Positions 9,113 through 18,336 are shown, numbered from the stretch's first letter. The stretch: 64,000 bases of DNA from Desulfovibrionaceae bacterium (GCA_028689675.1 JAQVCS010000010.1:1-64000); one strand, 5' to 3'. The notes: generated by a model not told the origin, from the sequence alone. Numbers and translations are program-made.

Positions 9113-9679
9113 CTAATCCTTACCCTGTTCAAAGCCGGGCAGCACAAAGCTACTTTCTTCTTCAGCTCTGCCCTGCCCCTTGGGGCATTGCGGCTGTAAA
9201 TAGCAAATATCACAAGCCCCCTTAAAGGGATAATGCGTTACCAAGGCATAGCGGCGCTGCAAGGTGGCCTCGCCCTCTTTGTAGGGCAGGTGCAGTTCTT
9301 CCAATGCCGCGCGCAGGGTTTCTGTGGGGCGGGGCGCGGGGGCACAGCCTGCCTCCACCACATCGGGCAGCACTTCCTGCACAGCGCTCATGCACAGTAA
9401 TTGTGCCAGCACATTATCTTGATAGCCGTCTGAAGGCGAGCTGTCCCACGCGGCGTCTACGCATTCTTCCACCTCTTCAGCCAGCCACACCACCAGATAT
9501 TTTGTTTTGCCAGCGTCAATCACGCGCACAGAAAGCTGGGGCAGCCACTGCCCCCACAGCTTGTACAAGCGCTCAAGCACAGCCCCGCCCAAGCGCTTTT
9601 CCTGAGACATGCCCATAAAGGCTTCTATGTCAAATTCGGGAACTATATCCATTTTTTCAAGAGTATACGAGTTAATCAC
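9113..9679 (-). CDS. Uncharacterised protein with C-terminal cysteine cluster
   Basis: I do not recognise this 188-residue protein. The preferred start is GTG at 9679 because CAGGAG lies five bases upstream; an ATG at 9652 and a TTG at 9727 are alternatives without a good ribosome site. It has no signal peptide. Near the C-terminus CDICYLQPQC (Cys156, Cys159, Cys165) and KGACD suggest a metal or Fe-S site, reminiscent of the C-terminal cysteines of Cas4/PD-(D/E)XK-type proteins, but no catalytic residues were identified. It is a lone gene between two plus-strand genes. Confidence 0.7.
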   Translation of the reverse strand: MINSYTLEKMDIVPEFDIEAFMGMSQEKRLGGAVLERLYKLWGQWLPQLSVRVIDAGKTKYLVVWLAEEVEECVDAAWDSSPSDGYQDNVLAQLLCMSAVQEVLPDVVEAGCAPAPRPTETLRAALEELHLPYKEGEATLQRRYALVTHYPFKGACDICYLQPQCPKGQGRAEEESSFVLPGFEQGKD

Positions 9680-9900
9680 AAAAGCTCCTGCTGCTTGAGG
9701 TATCAATAAAAAGTAAGTGTATGCCAAAGCGTAATTTTACCCAAGCGGCATGTTACGTCAAGAGGCATCTGGCACGGGCGCAGGGCATACAGGCTAAGGC
9801 CTGTTTTTCTACCTTTACAACTGAAGCACCATTGTATAAATTTTGGCCGCATCGGGCGCCATTGCACACCCAGCCCCACGGTGCGCCATAAGGAGAAACC

Positions 9901-10278
9901 ATGAGCCACACAGTTCACCCTGCCAAAATTCGCTATGAATATGACACTCTGCCCGAGGCTCGCCTGCAATATGTGCACGGAGTATGGGGGGGCATTAACC
10001 CCCAAGGCGATATTGAAATGAATTTTTATTTAGAAAGCGACAAAATGCCCGCTTTTTCTGAAAGGATCATCAGCCCCGACGGCTCTTTGGGGCATGAAAT
10101 TACCCCTGAAGATACGCAGGTACGCACTATCACCCGCCAAATCAATGCCAAAATAGCCCTGAATTACAGCACAGCGCGGGCTATATTGGAATGGCTGGAA
10201 GATAAAGTGGAAATGCTGGAAATGGAAGAAAACAACCCCGCCATGCTGTTTAACGATGACGCTGGCTTGGAGCAATAA
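9901..10278 (+). CDS. Conserved-looking uncharacterised protein coupled to miaB
   Basis: A 125-residue soluble, acidic protein of unknown function. AAGGAG lies seven bases before the ATG. Its TAA stop overlaps the miaB ATG by one base (TAATG), implying translational coupling. A central block, YVHGVWGGINPQGDIEMNF, looks like a beta hairpin; the C-terminal half is helical (INAKIALNYSTARAILEWLEDKVEML). The layout loosely recalls DUF3467 proteins, but this is not established. Confidence 0.75.
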   Translation: MSHTVHPAKIRYEYDTLPEARLQYVHGVWGGINPQGDIEMNFYLESDKMPAFSERIISPDGSLGHEITPEDTQVRTITRQINAKIALNYSTARAILEWLEDKVEMLEMEENNPAMLFNDDAGLEQ

Positions 10279-11630
10279 TGTCGCATACCTTCCATGTGAT
10301 GACCTTTGGCTGTCAGATGAATGTGAACGATTCTGAATGGCTGGAACGAGCCCTCATGCAGCGCGGCATGCAGCCCGCCCCTTTGGAAGAGGCGGATGTT
10401 GTGGTGCTCAACACCTGCTCGGTGCGCGACAAGCCAGAGCAAAAGGTCTATAGCGCTCTTGGGCGTGTGCGGCAGGCCACGGGCGGCAAAAAAAGTGTCT
10501 TGGTGGCCGTGGCTGGCTGTGTTGCCCAGCAAATTGGCCAAGGCTTTTTTGAGCGCTTCCCTCAGGTGCGCCTTGTGCTTGGCACAGACGGCATAGCCCA
10601 AGCCCCCGAAGCCATAGAGCGCCTGCTGGCGCAACCCAAGCTTAAGCTTTCGCTCATTGATTTTTCTGCCCGCTACCCCGAGCGGGATGCCGCCCTGCCG
10701 CAAAGCACCTGCCCGCCCTCTGCTTTTGTAAATATTATGCAGGGCTGCAATAATTATTGCACCTATTGCATTGTGCCCTTTACCCGTGGCAGGCAAAAAT
10801 CGCGGTACACGCAGGCTATTCTTGAAGAATGCCGCAGCCTTGTGGCTGGTGGCAGCCGTGAAATCACGCTGCTGGGGCAAAATGTCAACTCTTTTGGGCA
10901 GGATGATTGCGGGGACGGCACCAGCTTTGAAAGCTTGCTGCGGGCTGTGGCAGGCATACAGGGCTTGCAGCGCCTGCGCTTTGTTTCACCCCACCCCAAA
11001 GATATTTCGCCCAGTGTCATCCGCGCCTTTGGTGAGCTAGAAAATTTATGTCCGCGTCTGCATTTGCCCCTGCAAGCTGGCTCGGACAGAGTGCTTAAAA
11101 CGATGAACCGAAAATATGACGGCCAGCGTTTTTTGCAAATTTGTGCCGACTTGCGCGCCGCACGCCCCGATATGGCCTTATCCACTGACCTTATTGTAGG
11201 CTTTCCCGGTGAAACGGAAGACGATTTTCAAGAAACCTTACGCCTGATGCGCGAGGCAAATTTTGTTGCCTCCTTCTCCTTTGCCTATTCAGACAGGCCG
11301 GGCACGCGAGCCAGCCTCTACCCCGACAAAATAGACCCCGAGGTCAAGCAAGACCGCTTGGTGCGCCTGCAAGCCTTGCAGGATGAGCTGGGTGCCGCAT
11401 GGCTGCAAAGCCGCGTGGGCACAGAAAGCACCCTGCTGCTCGAAAGCACAAGCCGCAAAAATACCGATGCCCAAGGGCTGGAGCAGTGGCAGGGGCGCGA
11501 CACGCATGGCAATACCGTCAACGTGGAGCTTGCCGCTGGCATGGGCAAAAAGGGTCTGCTGCTGCCCGTGCACATTCAGGCCGCCAAAAAACACAGCTTA
11601 TTAGGCATTGCCACGGGGGAAGCATGGTAG
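10278..11630 (+). CDS. miaB: tRNA-2-methylthio-N6-dimethylallyladenosine synthase MiaB
   Basis: A 450-residue radical-SAM methylthiotransferase that modifies A37 in tRNAs reading UNN codons. The N-terminal cluster cysteines are Cys12 (TFGCQMN), Cys47 (NTCSVR) and Cys81 (AGCVAQ); the SAM cluster is Cys157, Cys161, Cys164 (CNNYCTYC). STDLIVGFPGETEDDF and a C-terminal TRAM domain follow. It overlaps an upstream hypothetical gene by 1 bp and the downstream nuclease-family gene by 7 bp. Confidence 0.97.
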   Translation: MSHTFHVMTFGCQMNVNDSEWLERALMQRGMQPAPLEEADVVVLNTCSVRDKPEQKVYSALGRVRQATGGKKSVLVAVAGCVAQQIGQGFFERFPQVRLVLGTDGIAQAPEAIERLLAQPKLKLSLIDFSARYPERDAALPQSTCPPSAFVNIMQGCNNYCTYCIVPFTRGRQKSRYTQAILEECRSLVAGGSREITLLGQNVNSFGQDDCGDGTSFESLLRAVAGIQGLQRLRFVSPHPKDISPSVIRAFGELENLCPRLHLPLQAGSDRVLKTMNRKYDGQRFLQICADLRAARPDMALSTDLIVGFPGETEDDFQETLRLMREANFVASFSFAYSDRPGTRASLYPDKIDPEVKQDRLVRLQALQDELGAAWLQSRVGTESTLLLESTSRKNTDAQGLEQWQGRDTHGNTVNVELAAGMGKKGLLLPVHIQAAKKHSLLGIATGEAW

Positions 11631-12175
11631 AAATGCGCCTTGCAGGCTTGAGCCTTGACCGCGAACAAAAAGTACCCCTTGCCTTGTTGCAGGAAGTGGA
11701 AGGCAGTCGCACTCTGCCCCTTGCCCTTGCCCCCACCGAGGCTATGGCGCTGTCTTTAGCCCTGAACCAAACAGGGCAGACACTGCCAGCCACGCATGCC
11801 CTGCTGCTCAACCTGTTGCAGCATTGCAAGCACAGCCTGCGCACGGTGGAACTGACAGCCATTCGCAATGGCGTGCTGCATGCCTGCCTTGTGTTGGACG
11901 ACGGCACGCTATTTTCTCAAGTAACCTGCCGCCCAGCCGATGCCCTTACCCTAGCAACACAGGCTGCTGTGCCCATTTGTGTGCACGAAGCGGTGTTTCA
12001 AGACATAGACAGCCTGCGCATACCCGCTGGGGTGGACAGCCTGAGCATGCCCGTAGCCGCACCGCGCCGCCCCAACCTTGATTTTTCCCGACCAGAAAAC
12101 AGGCAAAACAGCAGCGAAAAAACGTGGGAAGAAATTTTGCGGCGTATGGACCCTGTTTCATCACGCAAAATGTGA
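11624..12175 (+). CDS. Bifunctional nuclease family protein (DUF151)
   Basis: A 183-residue protein of the BFN/DUF151 family, named from a plant DNase/RNase; the bacterial role is unsettled. The motif region includes LAPTEAMALSLAL, LLNLLQHC, VELTAIRNGVLHACLVLDDG and the typical RPADALTLATQAAVPICVHEAVF. The C-terminal 45 residues are a polar, probably disordered tail. The ATG at 11624 follows GGGGGA and overlaps the end of miaB by 7 bp; an ATG at 11633 is an alternative. Last gene of the hypothetical-miaB-BFN operon, ending at a strong terminator. Confidence 0.88.
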   Translation: MVEMRLAGLSLDREQKVPLALLQEVEGSRTLPLALAPTEAMALSLALNQTGQTLPATHALLLNLLQHCKHSLRTVELTAIRNGVLHACLVLDDGTLFSQVTCRPADALTLATQAAVPICVHEAVFQDIDSLRIPAGVDSLSMPVAAPRRPNLDFSRPENRQNSSEKTWEEILRRMDPVSSRKM

Positions 12176-12264
12176 GCCCGCGGCGCACAGCGGCAGCACT
12201 TGTTCCCGCCCGCAAGCTCTGCACATTTCACCGCAGACAAAAGCCCAAAGGCTACAGCATAAAC

Positions 12265-12303
12265 AAACACTGCGCCAACAGCATTGAAGGCGCAGTGTTT
12301 TTT
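12265..12303 (+). terminator. Intrinsic terminator of the miaB operon
   Basis: A perfect 12-bp stem, AAACACTGCGCC at 12265-12276 and GGCGCAGTGTTT at 12289-12300, with a 12-nt loop, runs straight into a T-tract. Confidence 0.9.
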
Positions 12304-12369
12304 GGTATGTGCCTGCCAGAATGGAGGCCGTAGTATTTGTGGTATATGCCAGCCGCAAGTAAAGGCGTA

Positions 12370-12519
12370 CTAGCAAATTAACTTTAAATTATATAATGTT
12401 AGCGTTGCAAGACAGGTACACTTTGGCTCGTAACAGCGCAAATAAATTGCGCTTATGCCTTCGTTGCGGGCATCTGCCCCAGCCCTTGCCAGAGCAGTTT
12501 CAAAAAAAATTGCTCTGTT
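12370..12519 (-). repeat. Dispersed TAGAGC-type repeat, about 150-bp class
   Basis: On the minus strand it begins AGAGCAATTTTTTTTGAAACTGCTCT (hairpin arms AGAGCA/TGCTCT), continues with GGCAAGGGC and a GGCATAAGCGC block, and ends near AATTTGCTAG. Order and blocks match 5853-6003. It lies 43 bp beyond the MATE gene stop, and with the terminator at 12265-12303 it fills the 387-bp gene-free gap. Confidence 0.6.
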
Positions 12520-12562
12520 TTTGCCTATCGTACCTGCATCAATGAAGAACGTACTGTTTGCA

Positions 12563-13981
12563 TCATCGTGCCAGCCGCACCTGCACAGCATCCTTGCCCA
12601 GCTTGTGCAGCCAGCGCACACGCCATAAATAGCAGCACATGCCCACAGAAAGAGCTACAATATAGGCTGTCCAAAAGCCCTGTGCGCCCATGGGCTGCGC
12701 TGTCAGCCATGTCGTATAGGTCAGGGTATAGCCCAAGGGCAAACCAATAAGCCAATAGGTGACAAAACACACATAAGAAATAATGCGCGTGTCATTATAG
12801 CCGCGTAAAATACCCAAGGATACCGCCTGAACAGCATCCACAAGCTGATAGGTTGCCATATAGGCAAAAAGCCCCACGGCAAGCTCCACCACCGCAGGCG
12901 TATCCCCATAGAGGGCAACAAATTGATAGCGGAAGGTATAGGAAAGCAAGGCCATGCACACAGCGCAGCACAGTGCTGCCACAAGGGCAGTGCGGGCTGC
13001 CAAATGCGCCTGCTGCACCTTGCCAGCGCCAAGGCAATAGCCTGTGCGTATGGCAATAGTCATGCTCAAGGCCAAGGGCAGCATAAAAATCATGCTGCTG
13101 AAGTTCAAGGCCACCTGATGCCCCGCCACCACCACTGTGCCCAAGGGTGCTAAAAGCAAGGCCGTAAGCGTAAAGAGCGACACTTCAAAAAACACAGCAA
13201 AAGCAGAGGGTATGCCCAAGCGCAGCACGCGCTTAATCATAGCGCCATCGACACGCTTTTGCCCCTCCAAAGGGCGCAGCATAGGCAAAAATAGGGGGCG
13301 CAAGGCGCTGAACAGCGGCTCGCGGCGCACATAGCACAGCATGGCCACAGCCATGACCCAATAGCAAAAGGCCGAAGCCACCCCGCAGCCCACAGCCCCC
13401 AAAGCAGGGAAGCCCAGCTTGCCATAAATAAGCACATAATTGCAGGGTATATTGAGGGCAAGCGCCACTATGCCAATAACCATAGAAGGGCGCACACAAG
13501 AATGCCCCTCGGCAAGGCTGCGTATGCAGCAAAAAAGCAATAAACCAGGGAAACCCCACATAATAGCGCGCAAATAGCCGCCAGCCAGTGCTGCCAGTTC
13601 TGGCTCAAGCCCAAACAAGCCGAGCCGCCATGAAACCATGTAAAAAAAGAGCATGAACAGCAGCGAAAGCAGGGCAGCCAGCCACAAGCCCTGCCGCACA
13701 CAATGGGCAGCCTGCTGCGGCTGGCGTGCGCCCACGCTTTGCGCCACAAGGGGGGTGAGCGGCATAAGCACACCCACACCCAGCATGCAAAAAGGTGCCC
13801 ATACCGAGGTGGCCACGCCCACAGCCGCAAGGTCAGCGGCGCTGGCCTGCCCTGTCATGACAGTATCCACAAAGGCCATGCCCTGCTGCGAGGTCTGGGC
13901 AATAAGCACAGGTACCCCTAGGGCAAATAATTGGCGTAATTCAGAACCAGAAAAAAACATTTTTTTAAGACGAGAACTCAT
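12563..13981 (-). CDS. MATE family multidrug/cation exporter (NorM-like)
   Basis: A 472-residue inner-membrane exporter with about 12 hydrophobic segments in two homologous halves. The N-terminal block ALGVPVLIAQTSQQGMAFVDTVMTG and a corresponding region near residue 240 (RVLRLGIPSAFAVFFEVSLF) are typical MATE signatures. Substrates cannot be read from the sequence; family members export drugs by Na+ or H+ antiport. GGGATGA precedes the ATG. mqnD lies 81 bp upstream on the same strand and could share a transcript. Confidence 0.9.
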   Translation of the reverse strand: MSSRLKKMFFSGSELRQLFALGVPVLIAQTSQQGMAFVDTVMTGQASAADLAAVGVATSVWAPFCMLGVGVLMPLTPLVAQSVGARQPQQAAHCVRQGLWLAALLSLLFMLFFYMVSWRLGLFGLEPELAALAGGYLRAIMWGFPGLLLFCCIRSLAEGHSCVRPSMVIGIVALALNIPCNYVLIYGKLGFPALGAVGCGVASAFCYWVMAVAMLCYVRREPLFSALRPLFLPMLRPLEGQKRVDGAMIKRVLRLGIPSAFAVFFEVSLFTLTALLLAPLGTVVVAGHQVALNFSSMIFMLPLALSMTIAIRTGYCLGAGKVQQAHLAARTALVAALCCAVCMALLSYTFRYQFVALYGDTPAVVELAVGLFAYMATYQLVDAVQAVSLGILRGYNDTRIISYVCFVTYWLIGLPLGYTLTYTTWLTAQPMGAQGFWTAYIVALSVGMCCYLWRVRWLHKLGKDAVQVRLAR

Positions 13982-14062
13982 TCATCCCTACAACTTTGTT
14001 GCGGCCTTCCTTGGCAGAAGAGGGGTACATGCAACATGGGGCAGGCTCGTGGCCTTTTCCCC

Positions 14063-14890
14063 TTAAACAAATAAACCTGCCGCAGGAAGCTGCCTGCCCT
14101 GTGCCTGTGCTGCTTTTTGCACCAGCATGGTAATGGCATTTTTTCCCTGCTCTCCTAAATCCATTGAAAAATCAGTTACAAAGGTAGCTATGTGGGCATC
14201 AATCACGCTGGGCGCAAGCTCCTGCGCATGACTTTGTATAAAGCTACGCCCCGCTTCGGGGTGGGCATGGGCATAGCGCAGGCTTTGCGCAATAGCCTCT
14301 TGCATAGCAAGGGCTATGCCCACCGCCACGTCACGCCGCACGACAATGACGCCCAAGGGCAGGGGGGCATGATATGCCTCTTCCCACCACTGCCCCAAAT
14401 CCAGCAGCTTTACCAAGCCTTCTTTTTCAAAAGTAAAGCGCCCTTCATGAATAATCACGCCGGCATCAGCCCTGCCAGCTTTCACTGCGGGCATCACATC
14501 GCTAAACAGCATGGCCTCGCGCCTGCCCTGAAACTGCCCTGTGAGCGTAAGCAGCAAATTGGCCGTGGTGTGCTCGCCCGGGGTGGCAATGCGCGCCTGT
14601 GCTCTGGCTTGGGCATCCAAGGGCGTGCGCGCCACCACCAAAGGCCCGCAGCCCCAGCCCAAGGCCGCCCCAGAAGAAAAGAGGGCATACTCGTCCATAA
14701 TTTCAGGCACAACACCCAGCGAAACTTTGCTCATGGGCAAAGCGCGTGCCAAAGCAAGGTGGTTGAGCTCTTCCACATCGGCCATGTGCATGGCAAGCGG
14801 CACAGGGCTGGGCACAAGGCCAGCAAACAGGGCATGAAAAATATAGGTATCATTGGGGCATGAAGAAATGCCCAGCGTCATGCTTTCCAT
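14063..14890 (-). CDS. mqnD: 1,4-dihydroxy-6-naphthoate synthase MqnD
   Basis: Converts cyclic dehypoxanthine futalosine to 1,4-dihydroxy-6-naphthoate in the futalosine menaquinone route. The 275-residue product has a periplasmic-binding-protein fold; the N-terminus LGISSCPNDTYIFHAL is diagnostic, followed by DVEELNHLAL, SSGAALGWGCGPLVVA and the C-terminal-half motif DAGVIIHEGRFTF. The ATG at 14890 follows AAGGA; a TTG two codons upstream is less likely. It is divergent from mqnECA. Confidence 0.95.
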   Translation of the reverse strand: MESMTLGISSCPNDTYIFHALFAGLVPSPVPLAMHMADVEELNHLALARALPMSKVSLGVVPEIMDEYALFSSGAALGWGCGPLVVARTPLDAQARAQARIATPGEHTTANLLLTLTGQFQGRREAMLFSDVMPAVKAGRADAGVIIHEGRFTFEKEGLVKLLDLGQWWEEAYHAPLPLGVIVVRRDVAVGIALAMQEAIAQSLRYAHAHPEAGRSFIQSHAQELAPSVIDAHIATFVTDFSMDLGEQGKNAITMLVQKAAQAQGRQLPAAGLFV

Positions 14891-15231
14891 AAACAATCCT
14901 TCAGGGGCTGCTACCCTTCTTTGCGAAAAAGGGGATTGACAATCAATGCTGTCGGTGAAAATCTTTCGCGTTGGTCACGTTTTTCCACACGCTGCTGCCC
15001 GCAGTGGCACAGGGCACAGGCCATACATACACAAGGCATGGCAAAGGCAACATACTTGCCCCTTGCCCCCTTGGCAAGCAACAAAATACCGCCGCCCCTT
15101 GCCCCCGCCGCCACATGAGAGTACAAAACCACAGGGCGCATGTGGCAGCAAAAGCGCTGCCAGCACAGCAGCCCCCTGCTGCGCACGCATTGTTTACGGG
15201 CGCATAATACCATGCCTTACGAGGAGACGCT
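14891..15231. promoter_or_regulatory. Divergent intergenic region between mqnD and mqnE
   Basis: This 341-bp gene-free stretch must hold the promoters of both mqn transcripts. A TTGACA hexamer lies at 14936-14941 on the plus strand but lacks a convincing -10 box at 17 bp. A strong GAGGAG ribosome site precedes mqnE. The middle is C-rich on the plus strand with several ACATAC/CACA tracts. No repeat copy or gene was found. Confidence 0.4.
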
Positions 15232-16347
15232 ATGTTTGACGCATCCCGCTATGCCGCGCTGGGCTTAGCCACCATATTTGAAAAAGTCCTCGCTGGTGAA
15301 AGACTCAGCGCCCAAGACGGCCTTGACCTCTTTGCCTGCCCCGATGTGAATGCCGTGGGCGCGCTGGCACACCATGTGCGCACCCGCCTGCATGGCGATA
15401 AAACCTATTATGTGGTCAACCGCCATATTAATTATACTAATGTTTGCGTCAATGGCTGTGTCTTTTGCGCCTTCCGCCGCGATGAAGAAAGCCAAAAGGG
15501 TGCTTTTACCCTCAGCAAAGAAGCTATCTTGGCACGTCTGCGCGGCGAACATGACAGCCCCCTGCATTTGGATGAATTGCACATTGTGGGCGGCTGCCAC
15601 CCCCAATTACGCCTTGCATGGTTTGAAGATGTGTTCCGCTCTGTGCATCAGGCCTACCCCGACTTACTCATCAAGGCCTTTACCTGTGTGGAAATAGCCC
15701 ATTTTGCCCATTTGGAAGGCATCAGTACGCTGGAAGTGCTGCAACGTCTACAGCGCGTAGGGCTTGCCATGATGCCGGGCGGCGGGGCAGAAATTTTTGC
15801 CGAAGCTGTGCGCAAGCAAATTTGCCCGCACAAGGCCGATGCCCAAACATGGCTGCGCATTGCAGGTGAAGCCCATTCCCTCGGCATCCGCACCAATTGC
15901 ACCATGCTTTTTGGCCACCTAGAAAGTGCCGCAGACCGCATTGACCACCTGTGCCGCCTGCGCGAACAGCAAGACCGCAGCGGCGGCTTTACCTGCTTTA
16001 TTCCCCTGCCCTTTTTAACAGAAAACAGCATGCTCACCCTGCCGCCCGAGCAGGTGGGGCAGCACCGCGGGCTGGATCAGCTGCGCACCGTGGCCATTGC
16101 CCGCCTTATGCTGGACAACATCCCGCATATTAAGGCCTATTGGGTGATGCTGGGTGAAAAATTGGCGCAAACAGCCCTGTGGTATGGCGCAAATGACCTA
16201 GACGGCACTATTGTGGAAGAAAAAATAGGACATATGGCGGGGGCGTCTTCTCAGCAGGGCATGACCTTGCCGCAGCTCGAACAAATGATTCGCGAATCGG
16301 GCTTTTGCCCTGTGCGCCGCAACGCTGTTTTTGACACCATAGCTTAA
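15232..16347 (+). CDS. mqnE: Aminofutalosine synthase MqnE
   Basis: A 371-residue radical-SAM enzyme that joins the adenosyl radical to 3-[(1-carboxyvinyl)oxy]benzoate, made by MqnA, giving aminofutalosine. The cluster motif is Cys72, Cys76, Cys79 within NRHINYTNVCVNGCVFCAF. Further family motifs are HIVGGCHP and the MMPGGGAEIF loop. First gene of mqnE-mqnC-mqnA with 9-bp spacings. It shares its radical-SAM layout with MqnC next door. Confidence 0.96.
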   Translation: MFDASRYAALGLATIFEKVLAGERLSAQDGLDLFACPDVNAVGALAHHVRTRLHGDKTYYVVNRHINYTNVCVNGCVFCAFRRDEESQKGAFTLSKEAILARLRGEHDSPLHLDELHIVGGCHPQLRLAWFEDVFRSVHQAYPDLLIKAFTCVEIAHFAHLEGISTLEVLQRLQRVGLAMMPGGGAEIFAEAVRKQICPHKADAQTWLRIAGEAHSLGIRTNCTMLFGHLESAADRIDHLCRLREQQDRSGGFTCFIPLPFLTENSMLTLPPEQVGQHRGLDQLRTVAIARLMLDNIPHIKAYWVMLGEKLAQTALWYGANDLDGTIVEEKIGHMAGASSQQGMTLPQLEQMIRESGFCPVRRNAVFDTIA

Positions 16348-16356
16348 GAGGCCGCC

Positions 16357-17487
16357 ATGACTATAGCATCTTCCCCCTTTGCCCCTTCCCATTCCGCTTT
16401 TGACGAGCCGCAGGCAGTGCAGGCGGCGGCCGCTGCCGTGCTGGCAGGCCAGCGCCTGAACCGCGCTCAGGCAGAAGCCTTGTATTATCAGGCCGCCCTG
16501 CCCACCTTAGCAAGCCTTGCCCACCATGTGCGCCTGCAAAAGCACCCCCAGCCCATTGTTACCTATGTGGCCGACCGCAACATCAATTATTCCAATGTGT
16601 GCGTGTGCGCCTGCCGCTTTTGCGCTTTTTACCGTGCGCCCGAAGCTGAGGGCAGCTATTGCATCAGCCGCGAAGAGATGACACAAAAAATTGAAGAAAC
16701 CCTTGCGCTGGGCGGCACGCAAATTTTATTGCAGGGCGGGCATCACCCCAGCCTGCCCTTTAGCTGGTATGAAGACCTGCTGCGCTGGATGCGCCAAACA
16801 TGGCCCAGCCTGCACATTCACGCCTTTTCTCCGCCCGAAATTTTCTTTTGGAGCAAGCTCTACAGCATGAGCGTGGCCGACATTATTGCCCGCCTCAAAG
16901 CCGCAGGGCTGGATTCCATTCCCGGCGGCGGTGCAGAAATTTTGCAAACACAGGTGCGGGCACAGGTTTCGCCCAATAAATGCACGGCCGAAGAATGGCT
17001 AATGGTGATGGAAGAAGCCCACAAGCAGGGTTTGCGCACCACAGCCACCATGATGTTTGGGCATGAAGAAGAGCCGCGCCACAGGCTGGATCACCTCTTT
17101 GCCGTGCGCGATACCCAAGACAAAACGCAGGGCTTCACAGCCTTTATTCCGTGGACATTCCAGCCAGACCACACCAATATTCATGTGCGCCCCCAGCCTG
17201 CCCCTGCTTATTTGCGCTTGCTGGCTGTTTCACGCCTTGTGCTGGATAATATTGACAATATCCAATCCTCATGGGTCACCATGGGCCCCCAAGTGGCGCA
17301 ATTAGCCCTGTTTTATGGCGCAAACGACTTTGGCTCGCTGATGATAGAAGAAAATGTTGTGGCCGCCGCTGGCTGTTCCTTCCATTTGGAACGCAGTGAT
17401 ATTCACCAAATTATCCGTGCCGCAGGCTTTAGGCCAGTGCAGCGCACCATGAATTACAGCCCTGTGGCCAACCAACCCCAGTGCTAG
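16357..17487 (+). CDS. mqnC: Cyclic dehypoxanthine futalosine synthase MqnC
   Basis: A 376-residue radical-SAM enzyme that cyclises dehypoxanthine futalosine. The cluster motif is Cys82, Cys86, Cys89 within DRNINYSNVCVCACRFCAF; LLQGGHHP and SIPGGGAEIL follow, and MMFGHEE is typical. An extra Cys84 lies inside the motif, as in other MqnC proteins. It begins 9 bp after mqnE and ends 9 bp before mqnA. Confidence 0.96.
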   Translation: MTIASSPFAPSHSAFDEPQAVQAAAAAVLAGQRLNRAQAEALYYQAALPTLASLAHHVRLQKHPQPIVTYVADRNINYSNVCVCACRFCAFYRAPEAEGSYCISREEMTQKIEETLALGGTQILLQGGHHPSLPFSWYEDLLRWMRQTWPSLHIHAFSPPEIFFWSKLYSMSVADIIARLKAAGLDSIPGGGAEILQTQVRAQVSPNKCTAEEWLMVMEEAHKQGLRTTATMMFGHEEEPRHRLDHLFAVRDTQDKTQGFTAFIPWTFQPDHTNIHVRPQPAPAYLRLLAVSRLVLDNIDNIQSSWVTMGPQVAQLALFYGANDFGSLMIEENVVAAAGCSFHLERSDIHQIIRAAGFRPVQRTMNYSPVANQPQC

Positions 17488-17496
17488 GAGCTTGCC

Positions 17497-18336
17497 ATGC
17501 CTAAAACCGCTACCCTGCGCATGGGGCGCATAGGTTACCTTAATGTACTGCCCCTCTATCATCCGCTGGAGGCTGGCATTATTCCCCATGAATATGAGCT
17601 GGTTGCTGGCCCCCCAGCCGTGCTGAACGCCATGATGGCACGCGGCGAGCTGCATGTTTCTTCTTCCTCATGCTTTGAATATGCCAGCCGCCCCGAGCAA
17701 TATTATCTGATTGATGACCTTTCCATTGGCTCGCGCGGGCCCGTGATGAGCGTACTGCTGCTTGCGCGCTGCCCTATCAGCGAGCTTGAGGGTGAGACAG
17801 TGCTTATTAGCGGCGAAACAGCCACCTCTGTTGCCCTGCTGAAATTGCTTATGCAGGATAAATATGGCGTGCATGTGCAGTATGAAACAGGCTCTGTCAC
17901 GGCGGCATTGAGCAGGGGCGAAAGACCCAAAGCCTTTCTTGCCATTGGCGATGAAGCCCTGCGCCTGCGCGCCCACCCAGAATACCCCTACCGCATAGAC
18001 CTTGCCGAAGCATGGCGCGAGTGGACAGGCCTGCCCTTTATTTTCGGCCTGTGGGTGGTGAGCCGCAAAGCTGCCGATGCTGGGCTTTTTACCAGCGACC
18101 CCGGCGTGCTTATGCGCAAGGCGCGGGACTGGGGCTATGAGCACATGGACGTGATTTTAGACCTGACCGCCCACGGCTGCCCCCTTTCGCGTGAAGAGCT
18201 TATTACCTATTACCGCGATGGCCTGCTCTACACCCTTGGGGAAGAAGAAAAAAAGGCATTATTGCTTTTTTATACCAAGCTGGCAGAGCATGGCATGATA
18301 CCTGCTGTGCCTACACTAGATTTTTTCAGCCTCTAG
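17497..18336 (+). CDS. mqnA: Chorismate dehydratase MqnA
   Basis: A 279-residue enzyme that dehydrates chorismate to 3-[(1-carboxyvinyl)oxy]benzoate, the entry step of the futalosine route. The N-terminus MGRIGYLNVLPLYHPLE is diagnostic, followed by SSSCFEYASRPEQYYLI and SIGSRGPVMSVLLL. GGAG lies seven bases before the ATG. Last gene of mqnECA. Its TAG stop codon is also the first triplet of an inverted copy of the 115-bp dispersed repeat. Confidence 0.95.
   Translation: MPKTATLRMGRIGYLNVLPLYHPLEAGIIPHEYELVAGPPAVLNAMMARGELHVSSSSCFEYASRPEQYYLIDDLSIGSRGPVMSVLLLARCPISELEGETVLISGETATSVALLKLLMQDKYGVHVQYETGSVTAALSRGERPKAFLAIGDEALRLRAHPEYPYRIDLAEAWREWTGLPFIFGLWVVSRKAADAGLFTSDPGVLMRKARDWGYEHMDVILDLTAHGCPLSREELITYYRDGLLYTLGEEEKKALLLFYTKLAEHGMIPAVPTLDFFSL

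Noticed and set aside
14897-14950. TTGACA at 14936 as a firm mqn promoter
   Set aside because: No acceptable -10 hexamer lies 16-18 bp downstream.
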